Of a stretch of DNA of 51,376 nucleotides, positions 31,454-41,100 are shown one piece after another; position 1 is the first letter of the stretch; each line of letters starts with the position of its first letter. The translations under genes were made by a program, and so were the position numbers. The notes beneath the pieces are model-generated. The model saw nothing but the letters and a program-made list of their open reading frames with translations. It did no database searches and was not told the DNA's origin. Source of the stretch: Chloroflexota bacterium (GTDB taxonomy: Bacteria > Chloroflexota > UBA6077 > FW602-bin22 > JACPRP01); the NCBI GenBank assembly GCA_016189905.1, contig JACPRP010000067.1:1-51376 (forward strand). The letters run 5' to 3'.

Positions 31454-34400
31454 TCATTGCCGCACCAGAGGCAAGTAAACCTTCCAGTGGCTGTCTTCCG
31501 ATGTGCCGTAATTCACCTGGACGGGAATCGAGCCCTCGTCGGCATCACTTCTAACCAGTGCCAGGTTGACATTTCCCGCCTGGAGACGGGTCGTGCGGAA
31601 TGTCAGGTTGAGCAGCTCGCCGTGGCCGGCCAGCGGCGAAGTGCTCGCCATCGCCACCTTCACCTGGCCGGGCTGGCTCACGTTCGTGCTCGTGTTCCAG
31701 TTGGAGGCGAGCGGGCCGGGCGCCACCGAGACCAGCGATGCCGTGCCCGACGAGTAGCTCAGCGCCAGGTCGAGGCTGTAGACCTGGGCACCTGTCGCAT
31801 CCAGAGCAACGGTGGCGGTCACCAGTCCGCCTGGGCTGACCTTCCCTTGAGCAACTGTGAGCAGGAGTGGCTGTTGAACGGCAGCTATGGCAGGTCGGCT
31901 CGCTCCAGCGCCCCAGTTACCCGACACGTCACCCAGGAGCACCGCAGTGAAATCCTCGTTCGCGCGGTCGGCGTCGAGGCTCGCGTAGGATCGGGATCGG
32001 GGGTCGAAGTCCCAGACGACGCCGGCGCCGGGGAAGGGCAAAGCGATGAGGTCGACGGCCTTCTGGAGGATGTAGAAGGCATCCATCGAGCTGATAGAGC
32101 CGTTCTTGTTGACGTCGGCGGCGGTTGCGGCGTGGCCGGTCAGGTCGATCAGCCCGACGGAGTGCCGCAACACGAGTGAGGCGTCATAGGCGGTGATACC
32201 AGTGGCGCCATCGGACTTGCTAGGCGTCAGCGTGTAGGTGCCGCGCGCGATGTTCGTGACCGTATAAGCTCCGGTCTCACCGCTGCGCCCGCTGTAGCCG
32301 ATATCGCCATTCAGCGCAAGCGCCACGTCGCGGACGGCAACGCCACCGCTCCAGTAGCGGACAGCGCCGGAAACGTCGTAGACGAGGTTGACCTGGAAGC
32401 TGCCGTCGGCCGTTTGTGCCGGGATAGCGCCGTCGTTGAGGGAGACGGACGCGAGGTGCAGCGTGCTGGTCAACCCGGGCGAGCCGACGATGTCGAACTC
32501 GACGATGGCCAGGCTGCCCGAGCCATCGACGGTTCCGCCGGCACTCGCAAGGGATAAGCGGATCTGGCCCGGAACATTCGTGTTGGCAGCCAGACTCCAG
32601 CCAGGCGTTAGGGTGCCCGTGCGTGCACCACGGGCGCTGAGGACCGCGCTGTCGAAAGCAATGAGCAGATCGGCAGCGGCGAGCCCATGGATGCTCGCCG
32701 TGTTGAGTGGCACCTCCACGATAGAGCGCTGCTCGCCACCCGTGGCGGGAAGGCTCAACGAAGCGATATCGCTTTCGTAGCTGAAGCCCCTCAGTAACGT
32801 GCCGCTCTGCGCATCGGTGTTAACCACGGTCACGTCAACCTGCGCCGGGAAATGCGGCGGCGTGATGGCAGTGATCTGGCTGGCGCTGACCACCGTCACG
32901 CTGATTCCCACGGCCCCGCCGAATGTGACCGTGGCGCCGTCCTTGAAGTTGCTGCCGGCGATGGTAACGATTGTGCCACCCGAGGACGGGCCCCGATTCG
33001 GGCTGATGGTTGTGACCACGGGGCGATCCACCACCGTGATCTGGTAGGGATACTCGGGCCGGGCGGCGCGCGCGATGCTCACGCCATCGGTGGCCTCGAT
33101 ATAGTACTCCAGCCCCGGCGAGGCGAGTCGGGAGCCCTCGATGGTAGCGCTGTAGCGATTTCCGGTCGTTTTGACCATCGTGCGGCTGATGTAGGTCGTG
33201 GCGCTGATCGGCCGGAAGTAGAGCGTCACGCCCTGCACCCCCACGTTGTCGGAGACGTCGGCGTAGAGGCTGAGGGACATCTGAGGCGGCGCGGAGGTCA
33301 CCAGTGTATGGCTGATGACCGGCGGCACCGTATCGATCGGCGTGGCCGTGGCGACGTTGGAGGAATTGGATTCGCTAATATCGGATTTGACCACGGTGAA
33401 CCTGTAATAGTATGGAATCCCAGGCTGGACGGAGCTATCGCGGTAGGAACGCTGACCAGACGGGATCAGCGCCGTGTTGATGCGCGTGAACGGGCCGGTC
33501 GCGCTGGTGGACCGATAGATGTTGAAACCCGCCAGCAGGTCGAAATCGGTCTGCGTCCAGGCCAGATCGACATAACCCTCGCCGCCGGTGGCCTGCAGGT
33601 TCATCGCCTCGGTGCCGGAGGTGATGATCTCGAAGCGGAAGCGACCAGAGTCGTCGCCGGTGACCAGCCAGGGGTCATCGGCCGCTCGTGCGCCGGCCAC
33701 ACGGATCAGTTGATAGCCGTCGCCGGTTATCGGATTGACGTCGAAGGTGCCAACCCAGGTGCGAGCATCCTGCCAGCCGCCGTCGACCGGATGGACCGTG
33801 TAGTCAGTGACGGGCGTATCTGGCCCGAAGGAAACGGCAGGCTGCACCGAGGGGTCCATGTCGCGGTTGAAGGCGACGGTGAACGTTACCCTTTCGGATC
33901 CAACAATGGTGGTGCGCGGGCTACTGGCGGTGGAGAGCGCCACGTCCCAGGCGAAGGGGTAGGTGGTGGTGGCGGGGACGGTTAGGATGGGCTGGTAGAC
34001 GAGGGTCGGGGCTCCACCGTAATCGTCTTTTCCATCTCTGATGGCTGCGTCAATCAGGAGGGCCGACGTCGTGCCCCAAAAGTTGTAGGAGAACCCAACG
34101 TACAGATTCGGGGCCGGGAATCCAACTCGCTGGCGCATCCAGTGATCAAGGTTGGGGTCCCAATACTTGCTCAGGAACGCGTTGTTAACATTCCTTGTGC
34201 TTTGGGCCGCATCAGCCTCCGTACTGAAGACTTCGCCACCGGACAGCCAGCCACTCCATACATAGTTCTCGGCGTTGTTCTGCAAGAATACGCTGTTCTT
34301 GACCAGACCAGGCCAGAAATTGAAGGACTGCGAGGCTTGCCTGGCGTGAAAAAGCACGGTGTCAGTTGTGCTTGCTCCTAATCCCCAGCCAGCCGGCAGG

Positions 34401-37033
34401 TCGATGATGGAGTTTGTGATTGCCGCAGGAATACCCTGCAAGGTGAAGCCCTTTCCTGTCCATATCGAATCACCGAAAAGATGAGCGTGATCGATTAGGT
34501 CGGGGCCTGAATACGCGCCCCCAGTTCCCCATTCTGGTGCAAGTATCTTGGCGTACCGGACTTCAAATCTTCCCGCTTCCCCATTGGTAATATACACATC
34601 GGGAGCCAAGTTACTGGGGATCGCCCAGGGGAACAGTTCGACCGGCTCTGTGTAGGTCCCTTGGACGGACAGAGAGGCGCCGTTCCAAATGCCCAACATT
34701 GCTCTAGTGGGCTCGGCGTATGGGTCGGTGGGGAGTGGTCCTCCCCACTGTACTTGAGCCCCCTGTGTTACAGTCACCGCTACTCCGGGGATGACGTAGG
34801 TCGTTCCACCTACGATCCAGAAATAATCCTTTGTCAGCACCATATCCTCGGAAATTACGCCTGGCAGCACCCGTCCCCGCTGGACTATGAGGTAGAAACG
34901 CGACTGGAACGTGTACGTGGTCGTATCCGTCGGGTCAAGCCCATTACGCGCCGTCAGCGTCAGACGGAAGGGGATAACGTGGTCGTTGGGGGTGGTGTTG
35001 GCCACGGTGAAACGGAACGGATGCCGAACGCCGGTGATCACTCCCTGGGCATCGTAGATCAGGCCGTTGTCGTCCCAGTTGAAGGATCCGATGGCCCCGT
35101 AATCGACCGTGTCGGTGATCATAGTGACGTAGGGGTCGGGCTGAAACGCTCCGTCAGCCCAGGCCTGAAGGGTCACTGTCACCGGGTCGGCCTTGCCCCA
35201 GTGGTTGCGAACGACAATGGCGAGGTCGACGGTCTCGCCGGCGTCGACGATGCCGTCGTCGTCATTTGTCGCGCTCTGCGCTGTCGTGTCGAAGAGCCAA
35301 TGCTCCAGGTAGCTAAGCTCAGGCTTCGGGGCCACGGTCAGCGCGGCGTAGGCGTTGGCGACAGGTGACGCGTTGGCCGCGATCTGGCCCATAATGAAGC
35401 GCGAGGAGTAGACGTCTTTGTCCGACCACTTCGTGCGCGCGAGCGCGGCGATGCCGGAGACGACGGGGGCGGCCATCGAGGTGCCGTCCCAGGCGGAATA
35501 TTGCTCGCGGGGCAGGGTGCTCCAGACATCCATGCCGGGGGCCATCAGCTCATACTCGTGGGTGTCGCGAGGCGTGCAGTCGTAGTTCGAGAAGTCTGCC
35601 CGGCTCCCGTCTGGCGCCGAGGCCATCACTCCCAGGACCCAGTTGTACGCGGCGGGGTACATGTCTCGCCCAAACGGGCATGGCTCGTTCACCTCACCGT
35701 CGTTGCCCGCCGCCGCCACCAGCACCGCCTGACCGAAGGCCACCGTGAGCGCGTCCTCCTCTACTTGAGAGCGCGAATAGCCGCCGAAGGACATATTGAT
35801 GACGTCGGCGCCGTTATTGACGGCGTAGTAGATGGCCTCGGCGATATCAGATGTGGCGAGCACGCCGGAATACTGAGCGGCCTTGATGGGCAGTATCTGC
35901 ACGTTGTAAGCCACACCAACCCCACCTCGCCCGTTGTTTGCCTGGGCGCCGATGATCCCTGCCACGTGCGTTCCGTGGCCGTGGTCGTCCTGTGGGGCGC
36001 CGGAGTTGGTGATGACGTCAACCCCGTGCACGTCGTCGACATAGCCGTTGCCGTCGTCGTCGACCCCGTTCCCGGCGATCTCCCGGCTGTTAGTCCAGAT
36101 GTTGGCGGCCAAGTCTGGGTGGTTGTAGTCCACGCCGGTGTCGATGACGGCTACGACGATGTCACGGCTGCCGCCGGGGGGGAGACCCTGGCTCTCCAGG
36201 TAGGCCCAGGCCTGCGGGATGGTGGCAGCGCCCAGATGCCACTGCTGGGCGTACATAGGATCGCCGCTATTCTCGGGCACCTGCGGTGCAGAGGATCGAA
36301 TTCCGGAGGCTGGCGCCACGGGCTCGCCGACCGGCTTGCGCAGGTAGTCCGGCTCGGCGTAGGCGATGGCGGGATTGGCGGCAAGGGTGGCTGTCGCCGA
36401 GTACACATCGGCGCTCTGGGATAGAGTAGCCCGGTACCAGCCGGTGAGATCGGGCTTAGGGACGCGGACGCCGCTTGCCGAGACGACGGATTCACCTGCT
36501 TTCGGTGGTCGAGCCTCGGGGAAAACGGGGTCCAGACGCAGCACGCCCTGGGCTGCCAGCGCCCGGTTAAGTGATTCATCGCCGGTCATCGCTACCTGCG
36601 CACCCGACGGGCGGTCCGGGGTATGGGGAGCAAGCTTGACGAGGACGGTTCCACTCTGGAATTCGCAACCGCCCGGCGGGCAAGGATGCTCTCGGTTATT
36701 GCGCTCGTCGAACGGCGAATAGGCGTGCGTGGGGATGCCCTCGGCAGGATCGGTACGTTGCGGGCCGCGCCGATCCAAGCGTCCCCCGTCCGCAGAGCCG
36801 GTCAGTTGCGCGGGATACTTCCCTGGGCGAGTCGCTTGCGTGATTGTATCGGGAACGGGGAAGGGTGGCCAGCCATCCTGGGAACTGAAAGAAGCGGTTG
36901 TCTCGTCCCACGGACTTATCGAGATCGCCGAACTTTCCTTGGGGTCGGACCCTTCAACAGGAATTGTGGCGCTGGTCGTAAGCAAAGCGATGGTCAGGAG
37001 CAGCTTAGAGGCTCGCGACAGCCATGTTCTCAT
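31454..37033 (-). CDS. Secreted subtilase with Fn3, IPT/TIG, cohesin and dockerin modules
   Basis: A 1,859-residue exported serine protease. It begins with a Sec signal peptide (1-29), followed by a prodomain-like segment (125-230, GTVLVKLAP... AYAEPDY). The S8 peptidase domain is about 262-540 with D298 (AVIDTG), H353 (HGHGTHVAG) and S519 (GTSMAAP). Then come beta-rich regions, a fibronectin type III domain (EGYVDLAWTQTDFDLLAGFNIYR), an IPT/TIG domain (ISPNRGPSSGGTIVTIAGSNF), a cohesin-like domain, a carboxypeptidase-regulatory-like domain, a dockerin type I pair (ITAYDASLVLRHSVGL; DVNKNGSISSMDAFYIL), and a second cohesin-like domain. It ends in WKVYLPLVRQ. ATG start with AAGGAGG. It stands before the giant surface protein on the same strand order and may process or dock to surface proteins. 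Confidence 0.9.
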   Translation of the reverse strand: MRTWLSRASKLLLTIALLTTSATIPVEGSDPKESSAISISPWDETTASFSSQDGWPPFPVPDTITQATRPGKYPAQLTGSADGGRLDRRGPQRTDPAEGIPTHAYSPFDERNNREHPCPPGGCEFQSGTVLVKLAPHTPDRPSGAQVAMTGDESLNRALAAQGVLRLDPVFPEARPPKAGESVVSASGVRVPKPDLTGWYRATLSQSADVYSATATLAANPAIAYAEPDYLRKPVGEPVAPASGIRSSAPQVPENSGDPMYAQQWHLGAATIPQAWAYLESQGLPPGGSRDIVVAVIDTGVDYNHPDLAANIWTNSREIAGNGVDDDGNGYVDDVHGVDVITNSGAPQDDHGHGTHVAGIIGAQANNGRGGVGVAYNVQILPIKAAQYSGVLATSDIAEAIYYAVNNGADVINMSFGGYSRSQVEEDALTVAFGQAVLVAAAGNDGEVNEPCPFGRDMYPAAYNWVLGVMASAPDGSRADFSNYDCTPRDTHEYELMAPGMDVWSTLPREQYSAWDGTSMAAPVVSGIAALARTKWSDKDVYSSRFIMGQIAANASPVANAYAALTVAPKPELSYLEHWLFDTTAQSATNDDDGIVDAGETVDLAIVVRNHWGKADPVTVTLQAWADGAFQPDPYVTMITDTVDYGAIGSFNWDDNGLIYDAQGVITGVRHPFRFTVANTTPNDHVIPFRLTLTARNGLDPTDTTTYTFQSRFYLIVQRGRVLPGVISEDMVLTKDYFWIVGGTTYVIPGVAVTVTQGAQVQWGGPLPTDPYAEPTRAMLGIWNGASLSVQGTYTEPVELFPWAIPSNLAPDVYITNGEAGRFEVRYAKILAPEWGTGGAYSGPDLIDHAHLFGDSIWTGKGFTLQGIPAAITNSIIDLPAGWGLGASTTDTVLFHARQASQSFNFWPGLVKNSVFLQNNAENYVWSGWLSGGEVFSTEADAAQSTRNVNNAFLSKYWDPNLDHWMRQRVGFPAPNLYVGFSYNFWGTTSALLIDAAIRDGKDDYGGAPTLVYQPILTVPATTTYPFAWDVALSTASSPRTTIVGSERVTFTVAFNRDMDPSVQPAVSFGPDTPVTDYTVHPVDGGWQDARTWVGTFDVNPITGDGYQLIRVAGARAADDPWLVTGDDSGRFRFEIITSGTEAMNLQATGGEGYVDLAWTQTDFDLLAGFNIYRSTSATGPFTRINTALIPSGQRSYRDSSVQPGIPYYYRFTVVKSDISESNSSNVATATPIDTVPPVISHTLVTSAPPQMSLSLYADVSDNVGVQGVTLYFRPISATTYISRTMVKTTGNRYSATIEGSRLASPGLEYYIEATDGVSIARAARPEYPYQITVVDRPVVTTISPNRGPSSGGTIVTIAGSNFKDGATVTFGGAVGISVTVVSASQITAITPPHFPAQVDVTVVNTDAQSGTLLRGFSYESDIASLSLPATGGEQRSIVEVPLNTASIHGLAAADLLIAFDSAVLSARGARTGTLTPGWSLAANTNVPGQIRLSLASAGGTVDGSGSLAIVEFDIVGSPGLTSTLHLASVSLNDGAIPAQTADGSFQVNLVYDVSGAVRYWSGGVAVRDVALALNGDIGYSGRSGETGAYTVTNIARGTYTLTPSKSDGATGITAYDASLVLRHSVGLIDLTGHAATAADVNKNGSISSMDAFYILQKAVDLIALPFPGAGVVWDFDPRSRSYASLDADRANEDFTAVLLGDVSGNWGAGASRPAIAAVQQPLLLTVAQGKVSPGGLVTATVALDATGAQVYSLDLALSYSSGTASLVSVAPGPLASNWNTSTNVSQPGQVKVAMASTSPLAGHGELLNLTFRTTRLQAGNVNLALVRSDADEGSIPVQVNYGTSEDSHWKVYLPLVRQ

Positions 37034-37322
37034 TGCCTTCCTCCTTACCGATTCTCAGCCACGCGGCGGCGGGGTTCATGTCGCTCAACTGCAAAACATG
37101 ACCGTGGACACGTGTCGAGCCATCACGTCGTAGACTTCTAGATACGGCCAAATGGCCTGTGCGGCGGCTTCCGCTGATGCCCGGTAAGACCTGACACGAG
37201 CCCTCCAAACAGTAAAGGCCGGGTCGCTTCAGCCAGACAAACAGAAATATGTAGTATTTCCGCGAAACGCTTGAAGTAGCAGGGTGAGGATGCGCCACCA
37301 GCCAGCCATTCGGTCCATAAGG

Positions 37323-37351
37323 AATATATCACTCAACCGCCTGGCTGTCAA
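37323..37351 (-). promoter_or_regulatory. Sigma70-like promoter of the protease gene
   Basis: On the minus strand TTGACA (37351-37346) and TATATT (37328-37323) with a 17-nt spacer. The leader to the ATG at 37033 would be about 280 nt. Confidence 0.75.
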
Positions 37352-37821
37352 CAACGATTATCGGTCTGGCGCGGATGTGGATACTGGAACACCCTGCGGA
37401 TTTGGAAGAACAAGAGCGTGAAAGGACGTTGAGGAATGCCAAATGATGGCATGCATGCGATTGGGCATCACGACGAACGCGTCAAAGGCAACCTTATTCT
37501 AATGTTGCGGCAAGTTCTCCCACGTGTTCTGGATCATCAACCCACACTCGTTAAGGTGCATCTCTCCTGTTGGATTCGGCGGATCAGATACATTGATGGC
37601 ACACAGGCCGTTTGCTCCGTCGGCGACGAACGCATAGTCATTGGTTAAGGCCACGCGCGATGGTGTGATTGCCATTGGGTATCGATAACTACCGCGCTAG
37701 ATCGATCCTTTGGGAAACCACTTTTGAAACAGAAGGAAACGGATGCGCCGTCAGCCAACCTGGTTGTCTATTACTTTATCCCTTGCAGAGTTTCGCACGA
37801 GGCAGATGCCGGCCGGGGCGA

Positions 37822-37857
37822 GACCGACGCGTCCTTCCGCCGAAGGACGCGTCGGTC
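37822..37857. repeat. Perfect 16-bp-arm hairpin
   Basis: GACCGACGCGTCCTTC (37822-37837) and GAAGGACGCGTCGGTC (37842-37857) are exact inverted repeats around a CGCC loop. It stands isolated in the gene-free region, with no T-run. It could be a protein-binding palindrome, an extragenic palindromic element or a terminator. Confidence 0.8.
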
Positions 37858-38022
37858 GTGGCTACACCACTTGCGAAGAGATCGACAGCAAAGAGTATAT
37901 GAGGAATATGCCGTTTAGCCGCCTGCACGGCAGCAAGGATTGTGCGGCGGTGACCGCGCGACTCCGTGTGCCACCTCGGGTAATTGCGGCATCCAAACAA
38001 AACGGGTGAAAGAGAACGAATG

Positions 38023-38068
38023 CAGGAAAGGTGATGAGCGACCGAGCGGTCGCCCATCACCTTTCCTG
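38023..38068 (-). terminator. Long hairpin behind the giant surface-protein gene
   Basis: CAGGAAAGGTGAT (38023-38035) pairs with ATCACCTTTCCTG (38056-38068), and GCGACC pairs with GGTCGC inside. It lies about 40 bp beyond the stop codon at 38109 and is followed on the minus strand by a loosely T-rich stretch, so it is the probable terminator. Confidence 0.65.
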
Positions 38069-38108
38069 GCTCACTGCTTCACTGGTGACGGTTAACGGCG
38101 ATATTTGG

Positions 38109-41100
38109 CTATGGGGTGAACAGCCTCTGTATCGCCGGCAGGAAGAGGCGGTAGGTGCCGATGGTGAACGAGGCGGACCTGGTGATTTCGGGGCCGATAT
38201 CGTCGCGGATCTTCGCCTCGTTCGTGATCGTGGTGCCGCCGCCGGAGGCGGTCACCATCGCCGCGAACGTGATCGTTACACGGCCGTTTGCAGGCACGTC
38301 GCCGGTCCATTTGATATTGGTGCCGTCATAGACCGGCGTTTCGGGGGCGGTGGCCGTCGCCGAGTTGGTGATGTAGGACAGACCGCTGGGGAGCGTATCG
38401 GTCATTCTGACCCCAGTGGCCGCCGCGTCGCTGCTGTTGACGATGGCGATGGTGTAGGTGATGATATCGCCGCTTCTAGCGGTCGAAGCGCTGGCGGACT
38501 TGGTCGATCCGCTCAGGTCGGGCGCGTTGACGGTGCTGGTGGCGGGCTGGGTGGTTATCGTCTGGTATACGCCGTCGCCGATCTGGGCGGTGTTGGCGAT
38601 CTGCGTGCCAGGGGTGGTCGATAGGTTTACCCGCGCGGTGAAGGTGACTGTCACCCTGCCACCGGCGGCTATGTCGCCGTTCCATTTGACGCTGCCATCC
38701 TCATAGGTCGGCGTGCCCGAGGTGGCTGTTGCCGAGTTGGCGACGTAGGATACACCGGCGGGCAGCGTATCGGTCATCCTGGCCGTCGAAGCCGGGGCGT
38801 TGCCGCTGTTGACGATGGCGATGGTGTAGGTGATGGTGTCGCCGACCCTGGCAGTCGAGGTGCTGGCGGATTTTGTCGAGCCGCTCAGGTCGGGGGCGAT
38901 CACCGTGCTGCTGGCCGTGACAGTGACGACCCGGCGCACGCCGTCGTCGATCTGCGCGTTGTTGGCGATCGAGGTTCCGCGAGCGGTCGATGGGTTCACC
39001 CGCGCGGCGAACGTTATAGTCACCGACCCTGTGGGGGTGACGTCGCCGGTCCATTTGACGCTGGCGCCGTCGAAGGTCGGCGTTTCGGGTGCCGTGGCCG
39101 TCGCGGAGCCAGTGACGTATGACAGACCGCTGGGGAGCGTGTCGGTCATACGCGCCCCGTCAGTGGGACCGTCGCCCGTGTTTTTGATGGCGATCGTGTA
39201 GGTGATGAGATCGCCGGGGCGAGCGGTGGACGAGCTGGCGGATTTGGTCGACGTTCTGAGATCGGGCGAGGCGGCCACCGTAATGTTGACCGCGCGAGGA
39301 ATGACCGCTCCCAGGCCGTCGTCGATGCTGGCTGTGTTGCTGATCACGCTGCCCCCGGTGGCCGACGAGGCCACGCGCGCCGCGAATATGACGCGCACGC
39401 TCTGCCCCTGGGTCACGAAGCCGCTCCACGTCAGGGTTGCGCCGTTCAGGGATGTTTGGCCCGAAGTGGCGTTCTTCGATCCCTCGACATAGGTCAGGCT
39501 GGCTGGGAGCGTATCGGTCATTCTCGCCGCCACGGCCGGACCGCTGCCGGTGTTGGTGATGGCGATCGTGTAGGTTACGACTTCCTCCGCGCGGGGACTG
39601 CCGTTGCTCACGGCCATAGTCGACGTGCTCAGGTTCGGGGACGACACGGTGGTGCTGACGACGCGGCTCACTGTCGTGCCCGTACCGTCGTCGATCTGGG
39701 CCGTATTGGGAATGACGGTGCCATCGTTCAGCGGCTGTTTAACCAGCGCCGCGAAGGTGATGGTCACCGGTGTGCCAACGGTTACCGTTCCGTTCCAGCG
39801 CACTTGCGAAGATGGCGAGTAGTAGCTGGCGTTGCCGGTGGTCGCCGCGACCGACCCGGTGACGTAGGTCAGCTCGCCGGGCAGCGTATCGGTCACGCGA
39901 GCCCCGGTCGCGTTCATCGTGCCGCCGTTCGTCAGCGTGATGGTGTAGGTCAGGACCTGCCCCGGCGCGGCCGGGTCTGAGCTAACCGCGATCGCGGAAG
40001 CGGAGAGATCAGGCGCGCTGGAGATGGTGCTCGTCACGCTCCTGGTGGTGACTACCAGGTTCCCGTCGTCGATGTAGGCGACGTTGGTCGCGAGGGTGCC
40101 AGTGACCACCGGGTAGTTTACCGTTGCGCGATAGGTCACCGTCACGCTCTGGCCGGCGGAGATGTTGCCGGTCCAGCGCACCTGCTTCGACTCGGTGATG
40201 TAGGTCGCCGTCGGACTGGTCGCGGCAAGGGTGCCGGTCGCGTAGGTCAACTCGGCCGGAATCGTATCAGTGAGGCGCGCGCCGATGGCGTCCCCGGCGC
40301 CGGTGTTGCTGAGCACAACCGTATAGGTCAGCGGATAGCCAGCGACCGGGGTCGCGGTGCTGGCGGTCTTTGTGGAATTCACCATGCTGGGAACGATCGC
40401 CGTGATCGTGTTCGAGGCCGTGATAACGGCGCCCGTTTCCTCGGCGATGATGGCCGAGTTGGTGATGACCTGGCCGCTGGACACGCCAGGATTCAGGGTC
40501 ACGCCGAACGTAACCGTCACCGACTGGCTGCCCGAGACGGTTCCGCTCCATCGCACCTCCCCGCTGCCCGTGGTGACGGTGCCGAAGGTGGCCGTCGCCG
40601 AGCCGGGCACGAGGCTGATCTGGGAGGGCAGGGTATCGGTTAGCAGCACGTCGATGGCATCGCCGGTGCCGCTATTGACGAGGGCGAGGGTGTACGTGAA
40701 CGGCTGATTGGGCGCCACGTATTCGAGGCTCGACGTCAACGTGGAGTCGCCCAGGTACGTAGGTGCCGTCCCGCCAGTAATGGTCCAGCTACTGAAGTGG
40801 TCGGTGTAGACGGTCAGGGTGTTCGCCTCCCTGTTCTGAATGACGTTGGGCACCGTGCGCCAGGTGCCGGTGGCGCCATCCCAGTAGCTGGGCAAGACAT
40901 CGTCCTCGGCGATGCCCAGGGCGCCGAGCTGCTCGTCCGTGTAGCGCAGCACGATGGTGACGTTCTGGCGGAAGCGGCTGATCGTCGCCCCGTCGCTGTC
41001 CAGAGCGAGCAGGTCGTAGGCGAGGCCGATGGGGCGCGCTGTGGCGTTCAGCGCGACCGCGCCGCGCGGCATAGCGCGCACGGTGACCAGACCCGAGGCG

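Larger units (their letters stand above)
37034..38108. other. 1.07-kb region without genes
   Basis: No plausible gene occurs between the giant surface protein and the protease. The right end holds the terminator hairpin of the giant gene (38023-38068), the middle an exact 16-bp-arm hairpin (37822-37857), and the left end the protease promoter (37323-37351) and its leader of about 280 nt. Small open frames are short, overlap in several frames and lack ribosome sites. Confidence 0.6.

Noticed and set aside
31454-33060. Cellulosome component
   Set aside because: Cohesin and dockerin modules are on a protease and there is no glycoside hydrolase or scaffoldin with multiple enzyme-binding cohesins in the window.
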